Below are positions 8,512 through 17,572 of a stretch of DNA of 64,000 bases, in pieces (positions within the stretch are counted from its first letter, which is position 1; each line of letters starts with the position of its first letter). Position numbers and translations under genes: made by a program. The notes under the pieces are model-generated. The model searched no databases, had not been told where the DNA came from, and saw only the letters and a program-made list of their open reading frames with translations. Source of the stretch: Nostoc mirabile CHAB5784 (GTDB lineage Bacteria > Cyanobacteriota > Cyanobacteriia > Cyanobacteriales > Nostocaceae); the NCBI RefSeq assembly GCF_020829645.1, contig NZ_JAIVFS010000020.1, forward strand, positions 1 to 64,000, read 5' to 3'.

Positions 8512-9798
8512 ATGGCAGTCATTAACGGTACTAATAATAATGACACACTGGTTGGTAGAGTTGATTTCGGCCCACTTTTTCTTGATCGTCCTGATACCAT
8601 TAATGGGCTGGACGGTAAAGATAGTCTCACAGGTCTTGACACCAATGATAGCCTCAATGGGGGCACAGGTGATGACACGCTGAGAGGTCAAGGTGGGAAT
8701 GATACCCTCAACGGGGGCATAGGTGCTGACATCCTGGATGGTGGTGACAACGATGACCTCTACATCGTAGACAACGTTCTAGATGTTGCTGCCGAGGTAC
8801 TAGGTGATACTAGGGCCGGAGTAGACACTGTACTGTCTTCAGTTACCTATACCCTAAGCGCGAACCTGGAGAACCTAAGGTTGACAGGGGCTGCATTTAG
8901 CGGCACAGGTAACGCTCAAGACAACGTGATCACTGGTACTGGTAGTGAAAATGTCCTCTGGGGGTTAGATGGCAATGACATCCTTAATGGTGTTAGTTTG
9001 ATCGGGGACATCTTTGTTGGTGGAGACACCCTTAATGGTGGCGATGGCAATGACACCCTTAATGGTGATGGCATCCTTAATGGTGGCGATGGCAATGACA
9101 CCCTTGATGGTGGTGGCACCCTTAATGGTGGCGATGGCAATGACACCCTTGATGGTGGTGGCACCCTTAATGGTGACAATGGCGATGACATCCTTAATGG
9201 TAGTGGCATCCTTAATGGTGGCGATGGCAATGACGCCCTTATTGGTGCATTTGGCAATGACACCCTTATTGGTGCATTTGGCAATGACACCCTTAACGGT
9301 GGCGTGGGCGACGACGAGCTTAACGGCGGTGCGGGCAACGACTCGCTTAACGGCGGTGAGGGCAACGATATCCTCGCAGGCAATAATATCTCCTTTTTCC
9401 GCCCTGTCCCTACACGCACTCAAATCGATGTCTTGACGAGCGGTAGTGACAGCGATCAAGATACCTTCGTACTGGGCACTGGAGGTTTTTTTCGCTCGAT
9501 CTTCTATAGCTCTGTAGGCAATGCTGATTTCGCTCTAATTACTGATTTTGACCTCATTAGTTTTGGAAGGGAACCAGCAAATGAGGTAGATCGAATCCAG
9601 CTTACAGGGGCAGCAGCTGATTATCGGTTAGCAGATAATGTTAGCGCAGGAGGATTTTTAGGAGTGGGTATTTTTGACAAAAAGTCAACCAGCACTATAT
9701 CTGATGACGATCTGATTGGTCTTGTCCAAGGAGTTACCGCAGGCAATGGTTTTGGGCAATTAAGGCTAACTGAAACAACTCAGTTTGTGTTCGTATAA
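8512..9798 (+). CDS. RTX-type calcium-binding repeat protein 1
   Basis: This 428-residue acidic protein carries hemolysin-type calcium-binding nonapeptides (GGxGxDxLx), with a dense run of NGGDGNDTLNG units between about residues 165 and 290. The usual RTX C-terminal block follows, with FVLGTG, DFALITDF and DRIQLTG. A strong aaggag ribosome binding site lies 10-12 bases before the ATG. There is no N-terminal signal peptide, as expected for type I secretion, but no T1SS genes are in the window. The central repeat is a DNA-level tandem array (about 9030-9300). It is a paralogue of the gene at 10735: the first 50 residues are almost identical and the repeat number differs. Confidence 0.85.
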   Translation: MAVINGTNNNDTLVGRVDFGPLFLDRPDTINGLDGKDSLTGLDTNDSLNGGTGDDTLRGQGGNDTLNGGIGADILDGGDNDDLYIVDNVLDVAAEVLGDTRAGVDTVLSSVTYTLSANLENLRLTGAAFSGTGNAQDNVITGTGSENVLWGLDGNDILNGVSLIGDIFVGGDTLNGGDGNDTLNGDGILNGGDGNDTLDGGGTLNGGDGNDTLDGGGTLNGDNGDDILNGSGILNGGDGNDALIGAFGNDTLIGAFGNDTLNGGVGDDELNGGAGNDSLNGGEGNDILAGNNISFFRPVPTRTQIDVLTSGSDSDQDTFVLGTGGFFRSIFYSSVGNADFALITDFDLISFGREPANEVDRIQLTGAAADYRLADNVSAGGFLGVGIFDKKSTSTISDDDLIGLVQGVTAGNGFGQLRLTETTQFVFV

Positions 9799-10157
9799 TT
9801 CCTGTTTTGTCATTCTCGCAAAACAATAATCAAAGCCAAATTTTGAGACTTTGATTTAATCCAGGTTCGAGGCTTGATTTTCTAACAGAAACTAAAAATT
9901 GACATGATCTTCTAATTAAGGATCATCGAACAGTCGAGGAAGATGCAAACTAAGTTTACTGCTCCCTCTTTCTCTTTGAGGTTGCTAAACCTAAAAATAA
10001 CATTGCGATCGCAACTCCAAAATTGCCCTGTCACGTAGAAATAACATTCAGTAGACCGAAAAATTTTGCGTTAGCGTTCGTGCAGCGTCTCGAAGAGAAG
10101 CTCACCGTTCGCGTAGCGTCTCGTAGAGAAGGTATCGCTCTGTGATGAATAGACACG
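9799..10157. other. Intergenic region between the RTX genes
   Basis: A weak hairpin pairs aatcaaag with ctttgatt around 9828-9857 and may be the terminator of RTX gene 1. At 10070-10135 there is a dispersed palindromic repeat of the 'gcgtctcgtagagaa' type. No gene is seen. Confidence 0.5.
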
Positions 10158-10214
10158 ATCAGCTGTCAAAGACAACCTGACACTTCAGCCGAAGTGCGTA
10201 GTTTACCGCCGTAG
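10158..10214 (+). repeat. Repeated 57-nt element, copy 3, start codon lost
   Basis: The position equivalent to the ATG is ATC, and there is no in-frame alternative start, yet the length to the TAG is exactly 57 bases and the 3' half matches copy 2 closely. The inner hairpin is reduced to ctga ... tcag. Loss of the start codon argues against a necessary peptide here. The copy is separated from its RTX leader by an inserted element at 10243-10465. Confidence 0.6.
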
Positions 10215-10242
10215 GCATCGCGTCTAGTCTTCCCTTAGACGA

Positions 10243-10465
10243 TGTTTGAAAAGTCTTCTTGTCGGTATTAAAAGTTCTAGATCCCTCTAAATCCACGCCA
10301 GTTGCTCATGGGGGAAACCCCCTTGGCGCTAGCCTCTCCCTTTGGGAGAAGACCGCACTGGTTCCCCGATAAATTGGGGAACTTTGACTCCGGTTCCCCC
10401 CTTTTTAAGGCTAGGGGGGATCTAAAAGTGCCTATAGTCACAGTGAAACACTTTTCAAACAACCT
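10243..10465. mobile_element. MITE-like insertion with tgtttgaaaagt ends
   Basis: The insertion is defined by comparison with the parallel leader copy at 8204, where cttagacga is present once. Here cttagacga flanks the inserted DNA on both sides (10234-10242 and 10466-10474). The ends are inverted repeats: tgtttgaaaagt at 10243-10254 and acttttcaaaca at 10450-10461. There is no transposase. The same ends bound a different interior at 39046-39238. The exact target duplication is uncertain (4-9 bp), because cttag may belong to the element. Confidence 0.75.
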
Positions 10466-10734
10466 CTTAGACGAATTCCGAAATCTACGACAGACAAGCT
10501 TAAACCTAAGCTAAACAGCAAAGATATAACGCACAAACATTCAACATGACCGTTGGCACAATTTTAAGGTCAACATCATCGATGTATGCAGTGCTTCTCA
10601 AATCTTCAGACTAGACCGCAAAGACCTGCTCCACTCAGGTCTGGTTCAACTGTCTCTCCATTTTTCCTTTTCGCTTCCTCACGAGAAAGCGATGAAGTAA
10701 TTTCTTTATCCTCTAATTTAAGGAGACGCTCACT

Positions 10735-11583
10735 ATGGCAGTCATTAACGGTACTAATAATAATGACACACTGGTTGGTAGAGTTGATTTCAGCCCACTT
10801 TTTCTTGATCGTCCTGATAGCATTAATGGGCTGGACGGTAATGATAGTCTCACTGGTCTTAGCACCAATGATACGCTCAATGGGGGCAAAGGTGATGACA
10901 CCCTTAATGGCGGCTTTGGCAATGACCTTTACATTGTCGATAGTTCTTTAGACAAAGTTATTGAATTGGCTGATGGAGGTATAGATACAGTAGAGTCTTC
11001 AGTTAACAGCAGACTAGGTGACAATCAGGAGAACTTGGTCTTAACTGGTAGCAGCAATATTGCCGGCTTGGGTAACAACCTCAACAACGTTATTACTGGT
11101 AACAATGCCCTCAACACCCTCGTGGGAGATGATGGCAATGATACTATCCGAGGGTTGGGAGGCAATGACGTTTTGATTGGGGATGCCGGAAATGACACTC
11201 TGGTTGGAGGGGAAGGCAATGACCGCCTCGTCGGCACCAACTTTTCTCTAGGAGGCAATGGTGAGCGAGATTCTTTACGAAGCGATAGCCTATTAGATAC
11301 GGATATCTTTATCCTTGCGGAAAGAAGCAGCGGCGGTGGAAAGGTCTATTACAGCAATCAAGGTAATGCAGATTATGCAGTAATTAGCGACTTTGACCGC
11401 TTAGGTGTTAGCGATCAGATCCAGCTAGTAGGCAGTGCAGGAAACTATTCATTATCAAATGTAACTGTTGACGGTATTTCAGGTACAGGAATTAGCTTTG
11501 CCGGTGGCTTAATTAGCATTGTTCAAAATGTCAATGCGTCAGATTTGAGTCTGACGAGCGCCGACCAGTTCATCTATGTTTAG
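10735..11583 (+). CDS. RTX-type calcium-binding repeat protein 2
   Basis: This 282-residue paralogue of RTX protein 1 has the same ribosome binding site context and nearly the same first 50 residues. It has fewer GGxGxD repeats (about residues 35-60 and 125-165) and a divergent C-terminal block ending SADQFIYV, compared with TTQFVFV in the first protein. It has no signal peptide, so export by a type I system is likely. The pair arose by tandem duplication that included the 5' leader. A hairpin with a T-rich tail follows at 11672-11712. Confidence 0.85.
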   Translation: MAVINGTNNNDTLVGRVDFSPLFLDRPDSINGLDGNDSLTGLSTNDTLNGGKGDDTLNGGFGNDLYIVDSSLDKVIELADGGIDTVESSVNSRLGDNQENLVLTGSSNIAGLGNNLNNVITGNNALNTLVGDDGNDTIRGLGGNDVLIGDAGNDTLVGGEGNDRLVGTNFSLGGNGERDSLRSDSLLDTDIFILAERSSGGGKVYYSNQGNADYAVISDFDRLGVSDQIQLVGSAGNYSLSNVTVDGISGTGISFAGGLISIVQNVNASDLSLTSADQFIYV

Positions 11584-11671
11584 TCATGACTACCTGTTAA
11601 GATGAAGCATACCTAGTACTTAATTACTTTCAAGCAGGTGTAAGAGAATATTTAGCCCCAAATAGCAATCA

Positions 11672-11712
11672 AATCCCCTAAATTTATTTATGGGGATTAT
11701 CTTTTTACTTTT
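11672..11712 (+). terminator. Rho-independent terminator of RTX gene 2
   Basis: The stem aatcccc / ggggatt (11672-11678 with 11692-11698) is followed by a T-rich tail with two runs of five T. It lies about 90 bases after the stop codon. Confidence 0.65.
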
Positions 11713-11722
11713 TAGTTTTTAA

Positions 11723-11987
11723 GACGAAGGGCGACAGCTGAGTTTTGAAATCCGTGATGCGGAAGTTGACCCCAAAGACCCAGAGCAGGAAACTTATCTC
11801 TACACTGTCTTTTACCGAGACAATAATCAGACTTTGCAAAATCTTTGTCGAGGAGATGCTAATTATGCTCCGAAAGCGATCGCTCTTCAAGAATCATGGG
11901 ATAATACAGGCGCTTACTTATCAGCCGGGGAAGAAACTAGTAACCTTCAGCTTCACCAATGGAGCTTTAGCTAAATGTATTCGCTAA
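11723..11987 (+). pseudogene. ADYC-domain protein remnant (frameshifted, 5'-truncated)
   Basis: Reading from 11723, one frame gives RQLSFEIRDAEVD then LYTVFYRD, LQNLC and ALQESWDNTGAYLS, the pattern of the ADYC-domain family. Near 11920-11930 the similarity shifts to another frame that continues KKLVTFSFTNGALAKCIR and stops at 11987. A TAA stands immediately upstream of the first codon, and the N-terminus is missing. This is a dead fragment with at least one frameshift. The family's function is unknown. Confidence 0.65.
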
Positions 11988-12192
11988 GGAATTAATCAAT
12001 TTTCCACATCTGAACAGGTTCAGCAAAATTTTCCCAGTGCTTTAGTGTTTAATGATTCAGTAGTCAGAAAGCCTAATTTCTGATCCAGCACAATTTTTCC
12101 ACTTTTCCCTACTTCCTTATTTTACTATTGCAAAATGTAGCATTGGCGGATAGATTGGACTTCTTTAAGTCGTTATTACCGCACTTTAATCT
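11988..12192. other. Intergenic, nothing recognised
   Basis: AT-rich DNA upstream of the esterase gene. No hairpin, repeat or small gene could be supported. Confidence 0.4.
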
Positions 12193-13395
12193 ATGTTTGC
12201 TAAACCCAAAATACTTTTATCATGGCTTGCATTCTTACTCAGTTTTGTAAGTCTATTTCTTAGTTATTGGATTATTCTTCCGGCTTCAAATATGTTTTTA
12301 CTCACCCTAGCAGTAGGAGCGCCAGAAGTCAGTCCTTGGTTATTGTTATTAAATTTGCTCTCTTTATCACTTGCTTTTTTCTACATCCGTCGCCGTAAAT
12401 TACAACGTTTAGCTTGTATTTTCAGCTTAATAGGATTGCTAATTTGTGCATCGGTGCTAGTGAATATCCCACTAACTCAAATGCAGATGGCTAAAGCGAT
12501 GAAACAAGGATTGGGAGCAAATTATCTAGAGCAAATTCCAGCCCAAGTAAGGGCTAAAATGCAAACCCATCCCTTTGATTTAGTTAATTTCTTCGGGGGT
12601 ATTGCATTAGGTAAAACCCGTCATAAAAAAGATATTCTCTTTGCTTCGCCTGCGGGAGTGCCCTTAAAAATGGAAGTTTACCAACCCTCAGAGGTAGGGA
12701 AATATCCAGCAGTGGTAGTAATTTATGGTGGAGCTTGGCAATATGGCAATCCTCATGCAAACTCCGAGTTTAATCAATATATCGCTCATCAGGGATATAC
12801 GGTATTTGCGATCGCCTATCGACACGCACCTAAATATCGGTTTCCAGTTCAGTTAGATGACGTGCGTACAGCCCTAAATTTTATTCGCAAACATGCACCA
12901 GAATATGAAGCCGATCCAGAACGTATGGTACTTTTAGGGCGTTCTGCGGGAGCGCACCTAGCAATGTTAGCGGCTTATCAACCGGATGCACCACCTATTC
13001 GTGGTGTGGTGAACTATTACGGGACTGTTAATTTAACTGAAGGATACAAAACACCACCAAATCCCGATCCTATTAACACTCGCGCTGTTTTAAAAGCATT
13101 TCTCGGTGGTTCTTTAGAAGAATTGCCTAATCAGTATGAAATTGCTTCACCGATAAATTATCTGACGCACCCTTTACCACCAACTTTATTAATTTACGGC
13201 AGTCGTGACCATTTGGTAGAAGCGCGATTTGGCAAACAAATGTATGAACGTTTACATGATTCTGGTAATACTGCGGTTTTTCTAGAGATTCCTTGGGCAG
13301 AACACGCTTTTGATGCCGTTTTCAACGGTGTGAGCAATCAATTAGCGTTATATTATACCGAGAGATTTTTGGCTTGGGCGTTGTTCAAGGAATAA
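12193..13395 (+). CDS. Membrane-anchored alpha/beta hydrolase (esterase/lipase-like)
   Basis: This 400-residue protein has three predicted membrane segments in the first 95 residues (about 7-29, 45-65 and 72-92), followed by a BD-FAE/HSL-like hydrolase domain. YGGAWQYG (178-185) corresponds to the oxyanion HGGxW motif, GRSAGAHLA gives nucleophile Ser251, GSRDHLV gives the acid, and AEHAFD gives the histidine. All catalytic elements are present, so an esterase acting at the membrane surface is likely. The substrate cannot be deduced. The gene stands alone, without a clear operon partner. Confidence 0.8.
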   Translation: MFAKPKILLSWLAFLLSFVSLFLSYWIILPASNMFLLTLAVGAPEVSPWLLLLNLLSLSLAFFYIRRRKLQRLACIFSLIGLLICASVLVNIPLTQMQMAKAMKQGLGANYLEQIPAQVRAKMQTHPFDLVNFFGGIALGKTRHKKDILFASPAGVPLKMEVYQPSEVGKYPAVVVIYGGAWQYGNPHANSEFNQYIAHQGYTVFAIAYRHAPKYRFPVQLDDVRTALNFIRKHAPEYEADPERMVLLGRSAGAHLAMLAAYQPDAPPIRGVVNYYGTVNLTEGYKTPPNPDPINTRAVLKAFLGGSLEELPNQYEIASPINYLTHPLPPTLLIYGSRDHLVEARFGKQMYERLHDSGNTAVFLEIPWAEHAFDAVFNGVSNQLALYYTERFLAWALFKE

Positions 13396-13481
13396 TTTCA
13401 TTAACTTACAGCAGCAGTCAAAGCATAAAGACTCATTCACGAGTATCAAAGACTCATCAACGGAGTTCTGAGATGGATGAA

Positions 13482-13628
13482 ACGAGTATCAAAGGTGGAT
13501 GAACGAGTATCAAAGGTGGATGAACGAGTATCAAAGGTGGATGAACGAGTATCAAAGGTGGATGAACGAGTATCAAAGGTGGATGAACGAGTATCAAAGG
13601 TGGATGAACGAGTATCAAAGGTGGATGA
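13482..13628. repeat. 21-bp tandem repeat, seven near-perfect units
   Basis: The unit acgagtatcaaaggtggatga is repeated seven times without visible divergence. It is flanked by degenerate half units and a shared ggagttctgag at both edges (about 13460 and 13630). It is not a CRISPR, because units are contiguous without spacers. It has the same 21-bp period as the aroE-proximal repeat but an unrelated sequence. Confidence 0.85.
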
Positions 13629-13697
13629 ATGGAGTTCTGAGCCTGATTAATGAGTATCAAAAACTCAATGAAATTTAATTAGCACTCAGCACTCCTA

Positions 13698-14309
13698 CTA
13701 CTTTTGAGGCCAGCGCCAGTTATAGCGATTCCATTCGTAGATGCCTTGAATTTCATACTCAGCGCCGTTGAAGAAGCGGACGACGCAGTTAGTAGAGGTA
13801 TCATCACCGTTGCTAATTTCCTCGACTTTGATCGCTATACAGGGAAACCATTCGCGCTTACAAGGCCCATCTTCTTGCACCCATTCCCATAGTGCATTGG
13901 AAACTTCAATGCGATCGCCTACTCTTAGCTTTAGTGCATCCTCAAAATAAGAATACTTATCAAAATGATATGACTCTACACGATTCAGCCACTGTAAACC
14001 ATAGCGTTGCCGGATAAATTGTACTGTTCCAGAGTCATTTTGCAGTAGCCAGTCGTTGAGTAATTGCACTTTCCAAGTGCGGTTGCGTTGTTCTTCATCC
14101 TTAACAAATTGTAAAAATGCTTCTAACTCCTCTGGGGTAAGTTCGTCTAAGGGATTAGCCATAGCTGATGCTCTAGAGGTAGAATTTCCCTGAATTTGCT
14201 CGACGACTTGCAGTAATATCTCTTTTTGCATGTCAGTGAGAGGACAGCTTGCTGCATCACAATCATTAAAGGCTGCGAGCATGGATGCTTCAATCTCATC
14301 TGGAGTCAT
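13698..14309 (-). CDS. Conserved hypothetical protein
   Basis: This 203-residue acidic, tryptophan-rich soluble protein has no signal peptide or membrane segment. The N-terminal half has two motifs, MTPDEIEA and LTPEELEAFL, typical of short helical modules. The C-terminal half (from about residue 125) has KLRVGDRIEVSNALWEW and a beta-rich end YEWNRYNWRWPQK, suggestive of a small barrel. I do not recognise a named domain. The long intact frame and normal codon use support a real gene. Confidence 0.7.
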   Translation of the reverse strand: MTPDEIEASMLAAFNDCDAASCPLTDMQKEILLQVVEQIQGNSTSRASAMANPLDELTPEELEAFLQFVKDEEQRNRTWKVQLLNDWLLQNDSGTVQFIRQRYGLQWLNRVESYHFDKYSYFEDALKLRVGDRIEVSNALWEWVQEDGPCKREWFPCIAIKVEEISNGDDTSTNCVVRFFNGAEYEIQGIYEWNRYNWRWPQK

Positions 14310-14443
14310 AATTTAATAGCAATTGAGGGTTATTTCCCTAATTATTACAAAGGTTAAATTAAAGTCTTCAATCCCTTGTAGTGAAATTCAGGTAAGCTGA
14401 GGTTATAAGTTACATATTGTTAGATTAAGTCACGGAGTCTTTT

Positions 14444-14875
14444 ATGCGCTTGCGCTCACTCACGGTCGTTTTTATTTCCTGTCTCATCACCTTTCTATCG
14501 TGGGTGAGCATTCCCCCTGCTGTAGCGCTGACACAGATTAGATTATTTGATGTTTCCTATAAAGATTGTCCACCAGAACTAGCACAAGGGGCTGTTACAA
14601 GTAGTGGTAGCGCGGCTGCCAATTGTTTTCTTGTCGTTGGCAAGGCAGAAAATGGCACTTATAAAACAGTCTACGACGCAGATATTTTTGGACGCATCTA
14701 TGATGCCAACAATGATTCGGTAATGCAAAACCGCACTCGCTTAGGTTCTATTGCTGAGGTTCCACCAGGTATTAGCGATTTTGAATTGAGAATTTCTGTA
14801 CCTGCGAATCAGCCTACTCCGTTGAAGCTGAAGCAGTTTAAAGCAGCCGGATTTAGCGGCCAAGTGCGTAAGTAA
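14444..14875 (+). CDS. Secreted conserved hypothetical protein
   Basis: This 143-residue protein has a signal peptide: a basic start MRLR, a hydrophobic stretch to about residue 26, and probable cleavage after PAVA. The mature part is beta-rich with two cysteines (KDCPPEL and AANCFLV) that could form a disulfide. A ggag motif precedes the ATG by about 8 bases. It is likely a periplasmic or extracellular protein of unknown function. Its neighbours do not indicate a role. Confidence 0.7.
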   Translation: MRLRSLTVVFISCLITFLSWVSIPPAVALTQIRLFDVSYKDCPPELAQGAVTSSGSAAANCFLVVGKAENGTYKTVYDADIFGRIYDANNDSVMQNRTRLGSIAEVPPGISDFELRISVPANQPTPLKLKQFKAAGFSGQVRK

Positions 14876-14916
14876 AACCAATTTTAGATTTTAAAGCCAG
14901 TGCATTGGTATTAAAT

Positions 14917-14948
14917 AATTCGTAATTCGTAATTCGTAATTCGTAATT
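14917..14948. repeat. Heptanucleotide repeat aattcgt, four units
   Basis: Four contiguous copies of aattcgt plus aatt. The same heptamer array recurs at 15638-15669 and, on the other strand, at 35851-35890 and near 57422-57445. Confidence 0.85.
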
Positions 14949-15189
14949 AAGTTTTGCAATAGCGAAGCGTGGGAGCAACCCATCACTTTTTAGGAAGAAC
15001 TGCTAGTCATAATTCTAAAAGACTATCTAAGTAAACAGTTCCACAAAAGCAATTCATATCGCTACGAGGCTGTATTTAACATCATCTGGCATTGTGCCGA
15101 AAATCTAACTTACCCAGATTTCCACAAAGCAATGGACTAAACAACAAGCGCAAAGTTCTTATCTTCCTTTGCGTTCCTCTGCGCTTTCC
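14949..15189. other. Intergenic, dispersed-repeat fragments only
   Basis: Between the secreted protein and the leftward gene there is one short palindromic fragment (about 14960-14975) and a tract of repeated 'gcgttcctctgcg' near 15170-15200. No gene is seen. Confidence 0.4.
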
Positions 15190-15633
15190 TTAGCGTTCCT
15201 CTGCGTTAAAAACAATCTCTTGACTCATCCTCTCTTCCAGCACATCCAATAACCCATCAACATCCTTACCAACTTGCTCAAAACAAATCGGTGGTGCTGG
15301 TTCCGGTGCAAACTGAATTAACTTAATTTCACCCTTACCAATCCCAATCATCACAACTTCCACTTCCGGTTTATGATTCTCCACAATTCCCAAAATTTCC
15401 TGAAGCCGATTCTCAACTCTAATATTTAAATTCTCTATCTGCTCTTTCGGACAATAAACAAAATGCGGCGTTGGTTGCAAATCAATACCAACAGTACCTT
15501 GACTGTCACCATTTGCTAACCACAATCCCCAAAACAGCGCCGCCAATTCCTGCTGATTTGCTTTGACAAATTTATCTAACTGGCGACGCCACTTGTTATC
15601 ACCTGATTCTGGTTGACTATTACCAAAAAACAT
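15190..15633 (-). CDS. Conserved cyanobacterial protein, candidate carboxysome assembly chaperone CcmS
   Basis: This 147-residue soluble acidic protein has conserved-looking blocks WRRQLDKFVKANQQELAAL, WGLWLANGDSQGTVGIDLQP and FEQVGKDVDGLLDVLEERM. The pattern matches my recollection of the beta-carboxysome assembly chaperone CcmS, a small protein that assists shell and Rubisco assembly. I could not test this by search, so it is a candidate identification. It lies 55 bases downstream of an ABC exporter gene on the same strand, and the gap is filled by a heptamer repeat. A CcmK-type gene occurs elsewhere in the window at 56932. Confidence 0.6.
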   Translation of the reverse strand: MFFGNSQPESGDNKWRRQLDKFVKANQQELAALFWGLWLANGDSQGTVGIDLQPTPHFVYCPKEQIENLNIRVENRLQEILGIVENHKPEVEVVMIGIGKGEIKLIQFAPEPAPPICFEQVGKDVDGLLDVLEERMSQEIVFNAEER

Positions 15634-15637
15634 AAAT

Positions 15638-15669
15638 AATTCGTAATTCGTAATTCGTAATTCGTAATT
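15638..15669. repeat. Heptanucleotide repeat aattcgt in the gap between two leftward genes
   Basis: Four heptamer units fill most of the 55-base space between the ABC exporter stop and the start of the downstream 147-residue gene. They displace any normal ribosome binding site. Confidence 0.8.
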
Positions 15670-15688
15670 TACAAAGAATGAGTGAGAC

Positions 15689-17497
15689 TCACCTCAAGCC
15701 TGATTGTACACGCCAGAGGCTGGAATAAATCCCATCTTTCTCCAACAGTTGCTCATGGGTTCCGGATTCTACTAATTTCCCATGTTCCATGACATAAATG
15801 CAATTAGCATTGCGGATGGTGGAAAGACGATGAGCGATCGCAATTGTAGTTCTATCTACTGTAATCCGGTCGAGCGATCGCTGGATTGCCGCTTCTGTCT
15901 CATTATCCACTGCTGAGGTCGCTTCATCTAAAATCAGAATGGGCGGATTTTTGAGAACTGCACGGGCGATCGCAATCCGTTGTCTTTGTCCACCAGATAA
16001 CTTTTGTCCTCTTTCCCCCACAATTGTCTCATAACCTTGGGGCAATTCAATAATAAATTCGTGCGCCTCGGCTATCTTCGCCGCCGTGATGATTTCTGGC
16101 TCTGTATTCTCAAAGCTACCATAAGCAATATTCTCTGCTACAGTGCCATGAAAGAGAAAGACATCTTGACTCACCAAACCAATGCAACGGCGTAAATCTT
16201 GCAAATTCAAACTTTGCAAATCAATGCCATCGAGAGTAATGCTTCCCGTTTGCACTTCGTATAACCGCAACAAAAGTTTGACTAAAGTGCTTTTACCAGA
16301 ACCCGTTGAACCAACAATTGCAATAGTTTTCCCCGCCGGAATATCCAAAGACAGATTTTTAATTACTGGAAATCTATCTTTATAGGCAAAATAAACATTT
16401 TTAAATTGGACTTCACCGCGCACTTCATTCACAGGTAACGATACATCACCTGTATGAATAGCGATGGGAGTATCCAACAAATTCATGACTCGATTAGTAG
16501 AAGCCATTGCCCTTTGATATTGGTCAAATGTTTCGCCTAATCTAGTTAAAGGCCACAGCAATCGCTGGATTAAAAAGACTAATACGCTGTAAGTACCTAC
16601 AGACATTGTTCCAGAAACTGCTGCCATCCCGCCATACAACAGTAATGCCGTGAAACCCACTAAGATTAGCATCCGAATTAACGGTACAAAAGCAGCAGAA
16701 AGAGTAATTGCTTTAGAGTTACTCCGGCGATAAGCTTCACTATCTAATTCCAGACGATAGGCTTCATAAGCTTCGGCGGTGAAACTTTTAATAGTAGTAA
16801 TTCCGCTAATATTGTTTGACAAACGCGAATTCAGGAAACCTACCTTTTCTCGGACTTCGGCGTAGCGAGGTGCAAGTAGTCGTTGATAAGCAAAGGAACC
16901 CCAGAGGATAAATGGCATCGGTGACAAAGCCATCCACGCTACACTTGGAGCCAAAATAAAGAAAGCAGCGCCAATAATTAGAACAGTTGCGGAAACTTGG
17001 ATAATATCATTCGCTCCTCCATCCAAAAAGCGCTCTAATTGGTTAATATCATCACTGAGGATAGACATTAAACCGCCAGTGCTGCGTTCTTCAAAATAAG
17101 CCAATTCCAACTCTTGCAAATGTTTGTATGCATCCAAACGCAAGTCATGCTGAATATTTTGAGCCAAATTACGCCAAAGTCGAGCGTAGGCGTACTCAAA
17201 AACAGATTCTAGTATCCAAATGATCACAGTCAGGAAGGAAATAATCAAAAATTGTTGAAAGACATCGCGTACCCCTAACTGGGCAATTATGGAATCCTGC
17301 TGCTTGACTACCACATCCACCGCGACGCCAATTAAGCCGGGTGGTGCTAAGTCGAAAAATTTATTGAGGGTAGAATAAGTAGTCGCCAGCCAAATTTGTT
17401 TACGATACTGGTGTCCATACTCAAGCAAGCGCTGGAGAGGATGCGTTGAATGTTTACGCCTTCTTGATGCCCGATGAGATTTTAATACAGTAGCCAC
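15689..17497 (-). CDS. ABC exporter, fused permease and ATPase
   Basis: This 602-residue half-transporter has six predicted membrane helices in residues 35-330 and a complete nucleotide-binding domain: Walker [10 protein letters not shown] at 396-404, Q-loop [11 protein letters not shown], signature LSGGQRQR, Walker [13 protein letters not shown] and the H-loop AHRLST. It should function as a homodimer or with another half-transporter. Similarity is to the MsbA/BmrA-like multidrug and lipid exporter group. There is no C39 peptidase domain, so it is not a processing exporter for double-glycine peptides. A 43-base piece of its own coding sequence is duplicated just upstream of its start. Confidence 0.9.
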   Translation of the reverse strand: MATVLKSHRASRRRKHSTHPLQRLLEYGHQYRKQIWLATTYSTLNKFFDLAPPGLIGVAVDVVVKQQDSIIAQLGVRDVFQQFLIISFLTVIIWILESVFEYAYARLWRNLAQNIQHDLRLDAYKHLQELELAYFEERSTGGLMSILSDDINQLERFLDGGANDIIQVSATVLIIGAAFFILAPSVAWMALSPMPFILWGSFAYQRLLAPRYAEVREKVGFLNSRLSNNISGITTIKSFTAEAYEAYRLELDSEAYRRSNSKAITLSAAFVPLIRMLILVGFTALLLYGGMAAVSGTMSVGTYSVLVFLIQRLLWPLTRLGETFDQYQRAMASTNRVMNLLDTPIAIHTGDVSLPVNEVRGEVQFKNVYFAYKDRFPVIKNLSLDIPAGKTIAIVGSTGSGKSTLVKLLLRLYEVQTGSITLDGIDLQSLNLQDLRRCIGLVSQDVFLFHGTVAENIAYGSFENTEPEIITAAKIAEAHEFIIELPQGYETIVGERGQKLSGGQRQRIAIARAVLKNPPILILDEATSAVDNETEAAIQRSLDRITVDRTTIAIAHRLSTIRNANCIYVMEHGKLVESGTHEQLLEKDGIYSSLWRVQSGLR

Positions 17498-17572
17498 GGC
17501 TTTTTGCGGTTTCGTGCAACTGATATTACCACGGAAAAAAGTTCTGAGTCTTGAGTCTGAAGATGGGCGAAT

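Noticed and set aside
8916..9459. Several ORFs on both strands over the RTX repeats
   Set aside because: They are repeat shadows of the RTX gene in other frames, with low-complexity composition.
10234..10474. Firm 9-bp target duplication for the tgtttgaaaagt element
   Set aside because: The cttag portion also follows the right end of the sister element at 39239, so part of the repeat may be element sequence; I left the length open at 4-9 bp.
13482..13628. CRISPR array
   Set aside because: Units are contiguous with no spacers and no cas genes are present.
13457..13660. 67-codon minus-strand ORF over the second 21-bp repeat
   Set aside because: Pure repeat translation without start signals.
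15689..17497. ABC exporter as processing transporter for the double-glycine peptide
   Set aside because: No C39 peptidase domain is present at its N-terminus, and the same holds for the exporter at 58654.
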